A stretch of 37,000 nt of DNA from Rhodobaculum claviforme (lineage in GTDB: Bacteria; Pseudomonadota; Alphaproteobacteria; Rhodobacterales; Rhodobacteraceae): positions 1-37,000 of the forward strand of contig NZ_NHSD01000294.1 of assembly GCF_016653255.1 (NCBI RefSeq), in the 5' to 3' direction. How positions within the stretch are numbered: position 1 is the stretch's first letter; each line of letters opens with the position of its first letter. A model generated the notes under the pieces. The model was not told the origin of the DNA. It saw only the letters and a list, made by a program, of their open reading frames with translations, and made no database searches. Positions 8,907 through 16,708 of this stretch are shown here, in pieces. Both the position numbers and the translations under genes were made by a program.

Positions 8907-9289
8907 AGCGGACCGACGACGCGCTCGATGCAGGTCTTCATCTGCGCGGTCGTGAAGGGTTTCGCGAGGTAGTTGTTCATGCCCAGCGACTGGCCCTTGG
9001 CCAGCAACTCCTTGTCGGCGCGTCCGGTGATCAGGATGAACCCGATGCGTGCCGTCGGCTTGGTCTGGCGTAGTGCCGCCAGCAGCTCCAGCCCGTTCAT
9101 CCCGGGCATGTTGTAGTCCGAGATCACCAGATGCACCGGCCGCGCGGCCAGCCGCTTCAGCGCGGTAGTGCCGTCATTTTCGGTGTCGTAGTTGGTGATC
9201 CCGAGTTCATCCATCGCCTGGGTGATGAGGCCGCGGCTGGTCGACATGTCGTCGACGATCAGGATGTGCACATTGTCTCGGACGCCCAT
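8903..9289 (-). CDS. cheY: CheY-like single-domain response regulator (upstream of cheB)
   Basis: A 128-residue receiver domain. All phosphorylation-site residues are present: Asp13/Asp14, phosphoacceptor Asp58 (SDYNMPGMNG), Thr88 and Lys110 (LAKPF), in near-perfect register with E. coli CheY. A longer open frame exists upstream, but the ATG at 9289 has a well-placed AGGAGA site and the extension only overlaps cheR. It lies 13 bases after cheR and overlaps the cheB GTG start by four bases. It may control flagellar motor switching, act as a phosphate sink, or serve as the detached regulatory half of CheB; the sequence cannot decide. Confidence 0.92.
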   Translation of the reverse strand: MGVRDNVHILIVDDMSTSRGLITQAMDELGITNYDTENDGTTALKRLAARPVHLVISDYNMPGMNGLELLAALRQTKPTARIGFILITGRADKELLAKGQSLGMNNYLAKPFTTAQMKTCIERVVGPL

Positions 9290-9302
9290 GGTCGTTCTCC
9301 TG

Positions 9303-10217
9303 TCATTGGTGGGGGGCTGCGGGGCCGTCGGTGGCCTCGGCGGGGACGGCTGTGCGGATGTAGCCGGTCCCGTCGACCGCGCGGTAGAGTTGCCGCGCGG
9401 TTGGCGACAGACTCTCCGAATGGCCGATATAGAGGTGGTCGCCCGTGCGGCGCTGGTGGCTGGCAAAGCGACGCCAGAGTCGGTCCTGGGTCTCCGGATC
9501 GAAATAGATCACCACGTTGCGGCACATGATCACGTCGAAGCCGCCGGTGAAGGGCCAGGCCTCGATCAGGTTGAGGCGACGAAACCGGATCAGGTCGCGC
9601 GACGGGCCGGTGACACGGGCCTGGCTGCGGTCGTCGCGTGCGGGGGTGAAGTGCTGACGACGGTCCTCGGGGCTGAGGGGGGCAAGCGCGTCCTCGCGAT
9701 AAACGCCCGCCTCGGCGATGCGCAGCGCCTCCGGGTCGAGGTCGGTGGCAAGGATGCGGATGTCGAGGGTCGCGGCCTCCGGGCAGGCCTTGAGCACGGT
9801 GAAGGCGAGGGAATACGGCTCCTCGCCGGTGGCGCAGCCGGCCGACCACAGCCGCACCCGCTTGCCCTGCCGCGCACGCGCGACCAGGTCCGGCAGCACC
9901 TTGGCCGAGAGGTGGTCGAAATGATGCGGCTCGCGGCGGAACCGGGTGACATTGGTCGTCAGGGCCGAGATCATGTGGCCGACCTCAGCCTCGTCACGGC
10001 CGTCCTCGATCAGCTTCCGATAGGCCCGGAACCCGTCCAGCCGGCGCGCGCGCAGCCGTTTGGACAGCCGCGTCTGCATCAGCACGCGCTTGGCCGGCGG
10101 CAGAAAGATGCCCGTGCGCTGGTGGATGAAGCGCGCCAGTGCGGCGAAGTCCTCCTCCGACAGGGGGTACTGCCCGCCTTCGGCCGGGGTCGCGGCGGGT
10201 GCCGTCAGGCCGGGCAT
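9303..10217 (-). CDS. cheR: Chemotaxis protein methyltransferase CheR
   Basis: SAM-dependent methyltransferase that methylates receptor glutamates, opposing CheB. The 304-residue protein has the N-terminal helical CheR domain (about 18-85), then the SAM-binding motif SAGCATGEEPYSLA (125-138), ATDLDPEAL (157-165) and CRNVVIYF (232-239) before IGHSESL. Length is typical for a CheR without extra TPR repeats. The ATG at 10217 lies inside the 3' end of cheW (13-base overlap), with GGGGAGG eight bases upstream. Its neighbours place it in the che operon. Confidence 0.95.
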   Translation of the reverse strand: MPGLTAPAATPAEGGQYPLSEEDFAALARFIHQRTGIFLPPAKRVLMQTRLSKRLRARRLDGFRAYRKLIEDGRDEAEVGHMISALTTNVTRFRREPHHFDHLSAKVLPDLVARARQGKRVRLWSAGCATGEEPYSLAFTVLKACPEAATLDIRILATDLDPEALRIAEAGVYREDALAPLSPEDRRQHFTPARDDRSQARVTGPSRDLIRFRRLNLIEAWPFTGGFDVIMCRNVVIYFDPETQDRLWRRFASHQRRTGDHLYIGHSESLSPTARQLYRAVDGTGYIRTAVPAEATDGPAAPHQ

Positions 10218-10684
10218 TCCTCCAGCCTCCCCTGGTCGGGCAGGACGCGCGACAGATCGAGCGCGCGGATCAGGCTGTCGCCGGCGGTGAATACCCCCTC
10301 GACGAACCCCGTCGCCGTGCCGCCCGCGATGTCGGGGGTCTGCTTCATGTCGTCGGTGGCCAGGCTCATGATGTCCGACACCGCCTCCACCAGCAGGCCC
10401 ACGGTGCCGCGGCCGAAATTCGTGATGACGATGACATGCCGCTCGCTGGACTGGGTCCGGCCCAGCCCGAGGCGTTGCGACAGGTCCACGACCGGGATCA
10501 CGTTGCCGCGCAGGTTCATCACCCCCACGACGTAATCGGGCGAATGGGGCAGGAGGGTCGTGGGGCTCCAGCCGCGGATTTCGCGGACATGGCCGATGTC
10601 GATGCAGAAATCCTGCGCCGCGACGCGGAACGACACGATCTCGCGCAGGGTGGCGGCTTCATCTTCGGGGGCAAGGGTATCCAT
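10205..10684 (-). CDS. cheW: Chemotaxis coupling protein CheW
   Basis: SH3-like adaptor linking chemoreceptors to CheA. The 159-residue single CheW domain includes REIVSFRVAAQDFCIDIGHVREI at the N-terminus (about 14-36), the GVMNLRGNVIPVVDL core (about 54-68), and GLLVEAVSDIMSL followed by the C-terminal FVEGVFTAGDSLIRALDL. The start lies two bases beyond the cheA stop, with a GGAG site inside the end of cheA. The 3' end overlaps cheR by 13 bases. Confidence 0.95.
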   Translation of the reverse strand: MDTLAPEDEAATLREIVSFRVAAQDFCIDIGHVREIRGWSPTTLLPHSPDYVVGVMNLRGNVIPVVDLSQRLGLGRTQSSERHVIVITNFGRGTVGLLVEAVSDIMSLATDDMKQTPDIAGGTATGFVEGVFTAGDSLIRALDLSRVLPDQGRLEECPA

Positions 10685-10685
10685 C

Positions 10686-12707
10686 TCAACGTGCTCCGGC
10701 GGCTGACATCAGGGGGGGGAGGGGGTCGGCCATCGGCGAGCCGACCTCGGCACGGGCGACCTGATCGACATCGACGATCAGCGCGATGCTGCCGTCGCCC
10801 AGGATGGTGGCGGCGGCGATGCCGGGGACATGGCCGTAGTTCTCGCTCAGGCCCTTGATGACGACCTCGCGCTGTCCGAGGATCCCGTCGACCGACAGCG
10901 CTGCGCGGCGGTTGCCCGAGGATTCCACCAGCAGAAGCGAGCGTCCCGACATGTCGTCGCTGCGCGCGCGGTAGCCCAGCGTGGCGCCCAGATCGACCAG
11001 CGGGATCAGTTCTCCGCGCATCGACAGGACCGGACCGCCCGCGCCCATGCGGTGGATGGCGGCGTCGCTGGCGCGCATCGTCTCGCGCAGCGCGGTGGAC
11101 GGGACCACGAGGGTCTCGCCCGCGACCTCCACCAGCATGCCTTCGACCACGGCGAGCGTCAGCGGCAGGCTGATCGTGGCGGTGGTGCCGCGTCCGCGCA
11201 CCGAGGCCAGCGTCACCCGCCCGCCCAGCGCCCGGATTTCCGAGCGCACCACATCCATGCCGACGCCGCGCCCGGACAGGTCCGATATCTTCTCGGCGGT
11301 GGAGAATCCGGGCTCGAACAGCAGGGCAAAGATGTCCTGCTCCGACATCTCCGTGTCGGGGGGAACAAGGCCGCGCTCGATGGCCTTGGCCAGCACGCGT
11401 TCGGTGTCGATGCCCGCGCCGTCGTCCACGATCTCGATGATGACCTGGCCGGAGCGGTGGGCGGCCGACAGAAGCACCGTGCCCTGGCGGGCCTTGCCCG
11501 CGGCGACGCGCACCTCCGGGGTCTCGATGCCGTGGTCGACGGCGTTGCGCAGCATGTGGGTCAGCGGATCGGCGAGGCGCTCCACCACGGTCTTGTCGAC
11601 TTCGGTGGTCTCGCCCTCGGTGACCAGCCGCACCTCGCACCCCGAGGCGCCCGCGGCCTCGCGCACGATGCGGGACATGCGCTGGAACAGTGGCTTGATG
11701 GACTGCGCGCGGATCGCCATGATCCGCTCCTGCAACTCGGTCGAGAGCTGCTTGAGCTGCCCGAGCGAGGTCACGACGGCGGGGTGCTGGCCCGCGCCAC
11801 TTTGCGTCAGCGACTGGCTCAGCATCGCCTCGGAAATCACCAGCTCCCCCACCAGGTTGATCAGGCGATCCACCCGCTCCAGGTCGACGCGGATCGACTG
11901 GCGCGCCTCGGGGGCGGCGGCGATCCGGGGCGGGGCGGGATCGTCGAGGAATTCCAGCCGTGCATCCTCGGACACGAACTCGAAGATCTCGGCGATGTCG
12001 TCGCGTGCGGCGGTGCCGTCCAGGGTCAGTGTCCAGCTCAGGTAGGCGCCGTCCCACTGCGCGCCGTCCCAGTCGGGAAGGTTCGCGAGGTTCACCTCCA
12101 CCCGCAGCTCGCCCAGTTCGCGCAGCGCGCGCATCAGGGCGATCGGATCGTTGCCGCTGGTGTAGAGGTTGCGCTCGGGCGTGAAACGCAGCCGCCACGG
12201 CGCGCGGTCCTGCGGGTCCTCGGCCCCGATCGCGCCCAGGGGCATCAGGTCCAGCGCCATGGGCACGAAGCCGCCGTCGTCGTCCTCGGCCGGGTCCGGG
12301 GTGGCCGACGGGGGCTGTGCGCCGCGCGCGGCGGCCAGCTCCGCCAGCAGCGCCCGGTGTTCCGAGGCGGTATCGTCAAACGCGCTGCCGGATCGTTCGG
12401 CCTCCACCAGGTCCATCAGCCGGTCGCCGGCGCGGAACAGAAGCGGCATCAGGCCCGTCAGGTCCGCCAACTTGCCATTGCGCAGGTCGTCCAGCACATC
12501 CTCCAACGCGTGGGAGAACCGCACCAGCGGCTGGAACCCGAAGGCCCCGGCGCCGCCCTTGATGGAATGGACCGCGCGGAACACCGCGTTGATCGTCTCG
12601 GGGTCGTCGGGCGCACCCTCCATGCGGGTGAAGCCGTCCCACATCACCTCCAGCAGGTCCTCGCATTCCTGAAAGAAGGTGTCGCGCAGCGAATCGCGGC
12701 CAGCCAT
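10686..12707 (-). CDS. cheA: Chemotaxis sensor histidine kinase CheA
   Basis: Autophosphorylating kinase that feeds CheY and CheB in receptor-CheW arrays. Domains in order: Hpt (about 1-105) with His47 in AVHSIKGGAGAFGF; linker; a ferredoxin-like intermediate domain (about 168-255, WRLRFTP to DARLEF); dimerisation helices (about 270-345); HATPase with N box HMLRNAVDHGIE (384-395), G1 DDGAGID (428-434) and G2 GRGVGMDVV (479-487); and a C-terminal CheW-like domain (about 515-660). The length of 673 residues is normal. The ATG at 12707 has an excellent AAGGAGGTG site overlapping the cheY stop. The frame is intact and motifs are canonical. Confidence 0.97.
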   Translation of the reverse strand: MAGRDSLRDTFFQECEDLLEVMWDGFTRMEGAPDDPETINAVFRAVHSIKGGAGAFGFQPLVRFSHALEDVLDDLRNGKLADLTGLMPLLFRAGDRLMDLVEAERSGSAFDDTASEHRALLAELAAARGAQPPSATPDPAEDDDGGFVPMALDLMPLGAIGAEDPQDRAPWRLRFTPERNLYTSGNDPIALMRALRELGELRVEVNLANLPDWDGAQWDGAYLSWTLTLDGTAARDDIAEIFEFVSEDARLEFLDDPAPPRIAAAPEARQSIRVDLERVDRLINLVGELVISEAMLSQSLTQSGAGQHPAVVTSLGQLKQLSTELQERIMAIRAQSIKPLFQRMSRIVREAAGASGCEVRLVTEGETTEVDKTVVERLADPLTHMLRNAVDHGIETPEVRVAAGKARQGTVLLSAAHRSGQVIIEIVDDGAGIDTERVLAKAIERGLVPPDTEMSEQDIFALLFEPGFSTAEKISDLSGRGVGMDVVRSEIRALGGRVTLASVRGRGTTATISLPLTLAVVEGMLVEVAGETLVVPSTALRETMRASDAAIHRMGAGGPVLSMRGELIPLVDLGATLGYRARSDDMSGRSLLLVESSGNRRAALSVDGILGQREVVIKGLSENYGHVPGIAAATILGDGSIALIVDVDQVARAEVGSPMADPLPPLMSAAGAR

Positions 12708-12708
12708 G

Positions 12709-13083
12709 TTACACCTCCTTCGCGGCGACGCGGCGGATCGCCGAGACGAGCTTGGTTTCGTGGAACGGCTTGACGATCCAGCCGCTGGCGCCGGCGCGCC
12801 GGGCGCGGTCCTTCAGCTCCTGCGCGCTTTCGGTGGTCAGCACGAGGATCGGCAGGCCCCGGTGGCGCCGGTCGGCGCGCACCGCGTCGATGAAGCCGAA
12901 ACCGTCCAGCCGGGGCATGTTGATGTCGGTGATGACGAGGTCGGGCTGCACCTCCTCCAGCTTCTGGAGGCCGTCCTCGCCGTCTTCGGCCAGGTAGGTC
13001 TCGAAGCCCGCCTCGGTCAACGCCTCCGAGAGCATGCCGCGCATCGTGCGCGAATCGTCAATGGCGAGGATTTTCAATGGCAT
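12709..13083 (-). CDS. cheY: CheY response regulator (upstream of cheA)
   Basis: A 124-residue receiver domain that should take phosphate from CheA and bind the flagellar switch. Asp9/Asp10, phosphoacceptor Asp53 (TDINMPRLDG), Thr83 and Lys105 (VKPFHETKL) are all present. The ATG at 13083 overlaps the end of the STAS gene by ten bases and has GGAGGA about ten bases upstream. The TAA stop is one base before the cheA start region. Of the two CheY proteins here this one has the canonical position next to cheA. Confidence 0.95.
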   Translation of the reverse strand: MPLKILAIDDSRTMRGMLSEALTEAGFETYLAEDGEDGLQKLEEVQPDLVITDINMPRLDGFGFIDAVRADRRHRGLPILVLTTESAQELKDRARRAGASGWIVKPFHETKLVSAIRRVAAKEV

Positions 13084-13400
13084 TGGGCTGTATCCTCCGG
13101 AAACAGACGGGCGAGATCGAGAAGCTGCAATGCATCGGTCAGCGCCGGTGACGCCTCTGCGAGGTGAAACGCCACCCCGTCGGCGCGCCACTGTCGGGCG
13201 GCGATGGCCAGAAGCTGGAGGAACAGTCCCCCGGGGCGGTCGACCGCCGCCCCGTCCAGGACCACCGGGACACCGCGCAGATGTTCCAGCGCCTCGGACA
13301 GTTCCTCGGCCGCGGCGGGGTCCATCCGCGCGGGCAGGGCAATGCGGCGCGCGGCCGACAGATCGGGGACGGCGCCCGCAGGGGCGGCAGGGTCGGACAT
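13074..13400 (-). CDS. STAS-domain protein heading the che operon
   Basis: A 108-residue protein with a STAS-like pattern (beta-strand RRIALPARMDPAAAEELSEAL, then GVPVVLDGAAVDRPGGLFLQLLAIAARQW). STAS proteins are anti-sigma-antagonist or lipid-transport (MlaB-like) small domains; in alphaproteobacteria some sit at the front of che operons with unknown role. Where the classical family carries a phosphorylated Ser/Thr in a D-S-x-G loop, this protein has Asp-Arg-Pro-Gly-Gly, so control by phosphorylation there looks unlikely. The ATG at 13400 has GAGAGGAT about five bases upstream. It overlaps cheY by ten bases, so it is certainly co-translated with the chemotaxis genes. Family call moderately sure; function unknown. 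Confidence 0.75.
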   Translation of the reverse strand: MSDPAAPAGAVPDLSAARRIALPARMDPAAAEELSEALEHLRGVPVVLDGAAVDRPGGLFLQLLAIAARQWRADGVAFHLAEASPALTDALQLLDLARLFPEDTAQCH

Positions 13401-13483
13401 GGCGGATCCTCTCTCACGGGGCGCGGGCTGACCGCTGATCCGTGGTAGGGCCAAATCCTTAAGACATGGTGGCGCTGCGGCGT
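13401..13483 (-). promoter_or_regulatory. Presumed promoter region of the che operon
   Basis: An 83-base gap separates mutL from the first che gene. On the transcribed strand it contains an AT-richer patch, CTTAAGGATTTGG (about 13454-13466), whose TTAAG could be half of a CtrA-type site, but the second TTAA half is missing. No convincing -35/-10 pair or sigma28 promoter was seen. Confidence 0.25.
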
Positions 13484-15346
13484 TCAGCTGCGGCCGAACA
13501 GCCGGTCCAGCGCGCCGCGGTCCAGCCGGACCCAGGTGGGCCGGCCGTGGTTGCACTGGCCCGAGTGCGGCGTCGCCTCGATCTCGCGCAGGAGCGCGTT
13601 CATCTCCTCGGCCCCCAGGCGTCGGCCGGCGCGCACCGACCCGTGGCAGGCGATGCGTGAGGCGATGGCGTCGAGCCGCGCCTCCAGGCTGCGGCTGGCG
13701 CCCGCGTCGGTGACTTCGTCGAGGATGTCGCGCAGGATCGGGGCGGCGGCGACGGGCCCCAGCGCGGCGGGCAGTGCGCGCACCGCGATGGCGCCGGGGC
13801 CGAACGGCTCGATCCGAAGGCCCAGCCGGTCGAGGTCGTCGGCATGCTCCAGCAGGCGCGCGGCGGCGTCCGACGCCATCTCCACGATCTCCGGGACCAG
13901 CAGCGGCTGCGCGGGCACCCCGTCGCGGGCGCGCTGGGCCTTCAGCCGCTCGTAGACCAGCCGCTCATGCGCGGCGTGGGCGTCGACCAGAATCAGCCCG
14001 TCCTCGGCCTCGGCGACGATGTAGGTGGCGAAAACCTGCGCGCGCGCCGCGCCCAGCGGGCCGGGGGCCGGCGTGTCGGCCGCCGCGATCACCGGGGCCG
14101 AGGGCGCCTCCGACAGGCCGGGGATGCGCGGGTCGGCGCCGCCACCGGGGGCGATCGCGGGCCATGGCGCCATGGCGGCGCGCGCCGTGTCCAGCGCGGC
14201 GGGGCCGGGGCGCTGGAACGACCCGCCGTGGCCCCCGTGATGACCGTGATGACCGGGCACGCCCGCCTGGAACGCCCCCAGCGCCGCCATCGACAGGCTG
14301 CCCGATCCCCGGTGCCCGGCGCCCGCCAGCGCGTGGCGCAACGCCCCCACCACCAGCCCGCGTACGTCCCCGGCCTCGCGGAAGCGCACTTCGGCCTTGG
14401 CGGGATGGACATTCACGTCCACCCGCACCGGATCGAGGTCGAGCCACAGCACACAGGCCGGATGACGCCCCGGCGCCAGCACATCGGCATATGCCGCCTT
14501 GAGCGCCCCCAGCAGCAGCCGGTCGCGCACCGGGCGGCCGTTGACCATGAAGTGCTGGGCCACCGCCGCGCCGCGCGCCTCGGTCGGGAGGGCGGCAAAG
14601 CCGGTCAGGCGCAGGCCGTCGCGCTCGGCCTCCACCCGCAGGGCGGTGTCGACGAACGCGCGGCCCAGCACGCGGGCAACCCGCGCCTCGGCGCCCTCGT
14701 CGGGGTCGGCGCGGAACACCACCCGCCCCTCGCCGCCGCCCGAGACATCGCGCAGGGTGAAGCCTGCGTCGGGGGCGGCCAGTGCGAGGCGGCGCACGGT
14801 GTCGGCGATGGCCTGCGCCTCGGCGCGGTCGGTGCGCAGGAACTTCAGCCGGGCGGGGGTGGCGGCAAACAGATCGCGCAGCTCCACCACCGTGCCGCGC
14901 GACAGCGCCGCCGGGCGCACCGGGCCGATGCGCCCGGCGGTCACGGTGATTTCCGCAGCCTCCGCCCCGGCGGGGCGCGAGCGCAGGCTCAGCCGGCCCA
15001 CCGCACCCATGGACGCCAGCGCCTCGCCGCGGAAGCCGAAGCTGGTGATGGCCAGCAGGTCGGTGCCGTCGATCTTGGAGGTGGCATGGCGTGCCAGCGC
15101 CAGCGGCAGCTGGTCGGCCGGGATGCCATGGCCGTCGTCGCTGACGCGCAGCAGTGTCTTGCCGCCGTCTGCGATGGTGATCTCGACGCGCCGGGCGTCG
15201 GCGTCCAGCGCATTCTCCACCAGCTCCTTGATGGCGGAGGCGGGTCGCTCCACCACCTCGCCTGCGGCGATGCGATTCGACGCGGCCTCGTCGAGTTGAC
15301 GGATCTGCGGCACGGAGGGGTGGATGTTGGGGGCGGGCTGGTTCAT
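13484..15346 (-). CDS. mutL: DNA mismatch repair protein MutL
   Basis: GHKL ATPase that couples MutS mismatch recognition to strand incision. The N-terminus has NRIAAGEVVERPASAIKELV, the N motif ENALDADA, DDGHGIP and TSFGFRGEAL; a long Pro/Gly/His-rich linker (about 335-425) follows; the C-terminal dimerisation/endonuclease domain has DAHAAHERLVYE, ACHGSVRAGRRL and QCNHGRPTWV. The DQHA(x2)E(x4)E metal motif is present with Ala replacing Gln, so this is an endonuclease-type MutL like others lacking MutH. The start at 15346 (MNQPAP) gives 620 residues; no strong ribosome site is visible. The gene lies between the M16 peptidases and the che operon. Confidence 0.96.
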   Translation of the reverse strand: MNQPAPNIHPSVPQIRQLDEAASNRIAAGEVVERPASAIKELVENALDADARRVEITIADGGKTLLRVSDDGHGIPADQLPLALARHATSKIDGTDLLAITSFGFRGEALASMGAVGRLSLRSRPAGAEAAEITVTAGRIGPVRPAALSRGTVVELRDLFAATPARLKFLRTDRAEAQAIADTVRRLALAAPDAGFTLRDVSGGGEGRVVFRADPDEGAEARVARVLGRAFVDTALRVEAERDGLRLTGFAALPTEARGAAVAQHFMVNGRPVRDRLLLGALKAAYADVLAPGRHPACVLWLDLDPVRVDVNVHPAKAEVRFREAGDVRGLVVGALRHALAGAGHRGSGSLSMAALGAFQAGVPGHHGHHGGHGGSFQRPGPAALDTARAAMAPWPAIAPGGGADPRIPGLSEAPSAPVIAAADTPAPGPLGAARAQVFATYIVAEAEDGLILVDAHAAHERLVYERLKAQRARDGVPAQPLLVPEIVEMASDAAARLLEHADDLDRLGLRIEPFGPGAIAVRALPAALGPVAAAPILRDILDEVTDAGASRSLEARLDAIASRIACHGSVRAGRRLGAEEMNALLREIEATPHSGQCNHGRPTWVRLDRGALDRLFGRS

Positions 15347-15394
15347 GCCACAAGTGCTAGCATGACCGGCGCCGCCCGCCAACGGGGGGCGTGC

Positions 15395-16708
15395 TCAGTT
15401 CGCGGGGTCCTCCTGCGGGCCTACCACGACGAAGTGCAGCCCTTCGGGGTCGAGCAGCCGCGCGGCGGCGGCGCGCACCTCCTCCACGGTGACGGCGGCG
15501 ACCTTGTCATTGCGCGTGGCGATGTAGTCCGGCGCAAATCCCTGAAGCTGCATCGACGCAAGGATCGCGGCGATTCGTGCGTTGCCGTCGAAGCGCAGCG
15601 GATAGGCGCCGGTGAGATAGGTCTGGATCGCCGCCAGCTCCTCGGCGCTCAGGCCCTCCTCGGCCATGCGGGCCCATTCGGCGCGCACCACCTCGATCGC
15701 CTCGTCGGCGCGGGCGGGCGTGGTGGCAAAGCGCCCCTGCAGGGTGTCGCCCAGCCTGCGGTTGACCAGAAAGGCCCCCACGCCATAGGTCAGACCCCGC
15801 TCGGTGCGCAGCGCGCGCATCAGACGGGTGCCGAACCGCCCGCCACCCAGCGCTTCCGACAGAACGAAGGCGGCAAAGAAGTCGGGATCGTCCGGGCCGA
15901 TGCCGGGCTGGCCAAAGGCGATGACCGCCTGCGGGCCGTCGAACGCCACATGCGTCACACCGCCGTCGAGACCCACCGTCGCCCGGTCGGGCAGGGGGGT
16001 GGTGGCCTCCGGCAGGGTGCCCAGAACATGATCGAGCAGCGCGCCCAGGGTGTCCGCGTCGATGTCCCCCACGGCGGCCACATGCACCCGGTCGCGCGCC
16101 AGCGCCCGCGCATGCGCCGCCCGCAGGTCGTCGGGCGTGAGCGCGCGCAGGCTGTCCTCGGTGCCGTCGTGGGGGCGGGCATAGGGGTGCGTGCCCCATG
16201 TCAGCTCTGCCAGGCGCCGGCTGGCCAGCGCATTGGGCGAGCGCTCGGCCGAGCGCGCCTGCGATACGGCCCGGGCGCGGGCGCGCTCGAACGCATCGGC
16301 GTCGAAGCGCGGCGCGGCCAGCGCAAGGCGCAGCAGGTCGGCGGCGTCGTCGGCCACCTCGGTCAGGAACCGCGCCGACACCGTGACCGCGTCGGGGCCC
16401 GCGTCGAAGCTGATCTGTGCCGCGATGGCCTCGGTGGCCTCGGCAAAGCTCTGCGCATCGAGCGGGCCGGCGCCCTCGGCCAGCATGTCCGACATCAGCA
16501 CGGTGGCGCCTTCCGCGCCCTCGGGGTCAAGCGTCGCGCCGCCGGGAAACACGATCTCCAGCGCGACGAAGGGCAGGGCGGTCTCGGGCGCCAGCCACGC
16601 GGTGATGCCGCCGGGCGATGTGACCTCGGTCACGCTGACCTGGGCGCGGGCGGGGCCGGTCAGCGCGACCAGCGCCAGCACCAGCGCGGCAACCAGGGTG
16701 CGGGTCAT
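15395..16708 (-). CDS. Periplasmic M16-family protein without the zinc motif (non-catalytic partner)
   Basis: A 437-residue secreted member of the M16 (pitrilysin/MPP) family. The signal peptide probably ends at Ala22 (ARA before Gln23). The N-terminal half aligns with the M16 catalytic domain, but where HxxEH should be the sequence reads ATVLMSDMLAEG (about 69-80), so no zinc site exists. The C-terminal half keeps the substrate-binding LRTERGLTYGVGA with Arg304 and Tyr308. This matches the non-catalytic subunit of two-subunit M16 enzymes. It overlaps the upstream catalytic gene by ATGA, so equal expression and a heterodimer are likely. Substrate unknown. Confidence 0.9.
   Translation of the reverse strand: MTRTLVAALVLALVALTGPARAQVSVTEVTSPGGITAWLAPETALPFVALEIVFPGGATLDPEGAEGATVLMSDMLAEGAGPLDAQSFAEATEAIAAQISFDAGPDAVTVSARFLTEVADDAADLLRLALAAPRFDADAFERARARAVSQARSAERSPNALASRRLAELTWGTHPYARPHDGTEDSLRALTPDDLRAAHARALARDRVHVAAVGDIDADTLGALLDHVLGTLPEATTPLPDRATVGLDGGVTHVAFDGPQAVIAFGQPGIGPDDPDFFAAFVLSEALGGGRFGTRLMRALRTERGLTYGVGAFLVNRRLGDTLQGRFATTPARADEAIEVVRAEWARMAEEGLSAEELAAIQTYLTGAYPLRFDGNARIAAILASMQLQGFAPDYIATRNDKVAAVTVEEVRAAAARLLDPEGLHFVVVGPQEDPAN

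Noticed and set aside
8283-9289. Programmed or sequencing frameshift joining CheY and CheB into one gene
   Set aside because: No slippery heptamer is visible at the overlap, both products end and begin at natural domain borders, and other genes here overlap by the same four-base pattern. A separate split pair is simpler, though not proven.
9290-9466. N-terminal extension of the cheB-adjacent CheY
   Set aside because: It overlaps the 3' end of cheR, shows Arg/Pro-rich shadow composition, and the ATG at 9289 has a good ribosome site.
10830-12773. 647-codon open frame opposite cheA
   Set aside because: CheA is complete with all motifs; the antisense frame is His/Gly/Arg-rich and featureless.
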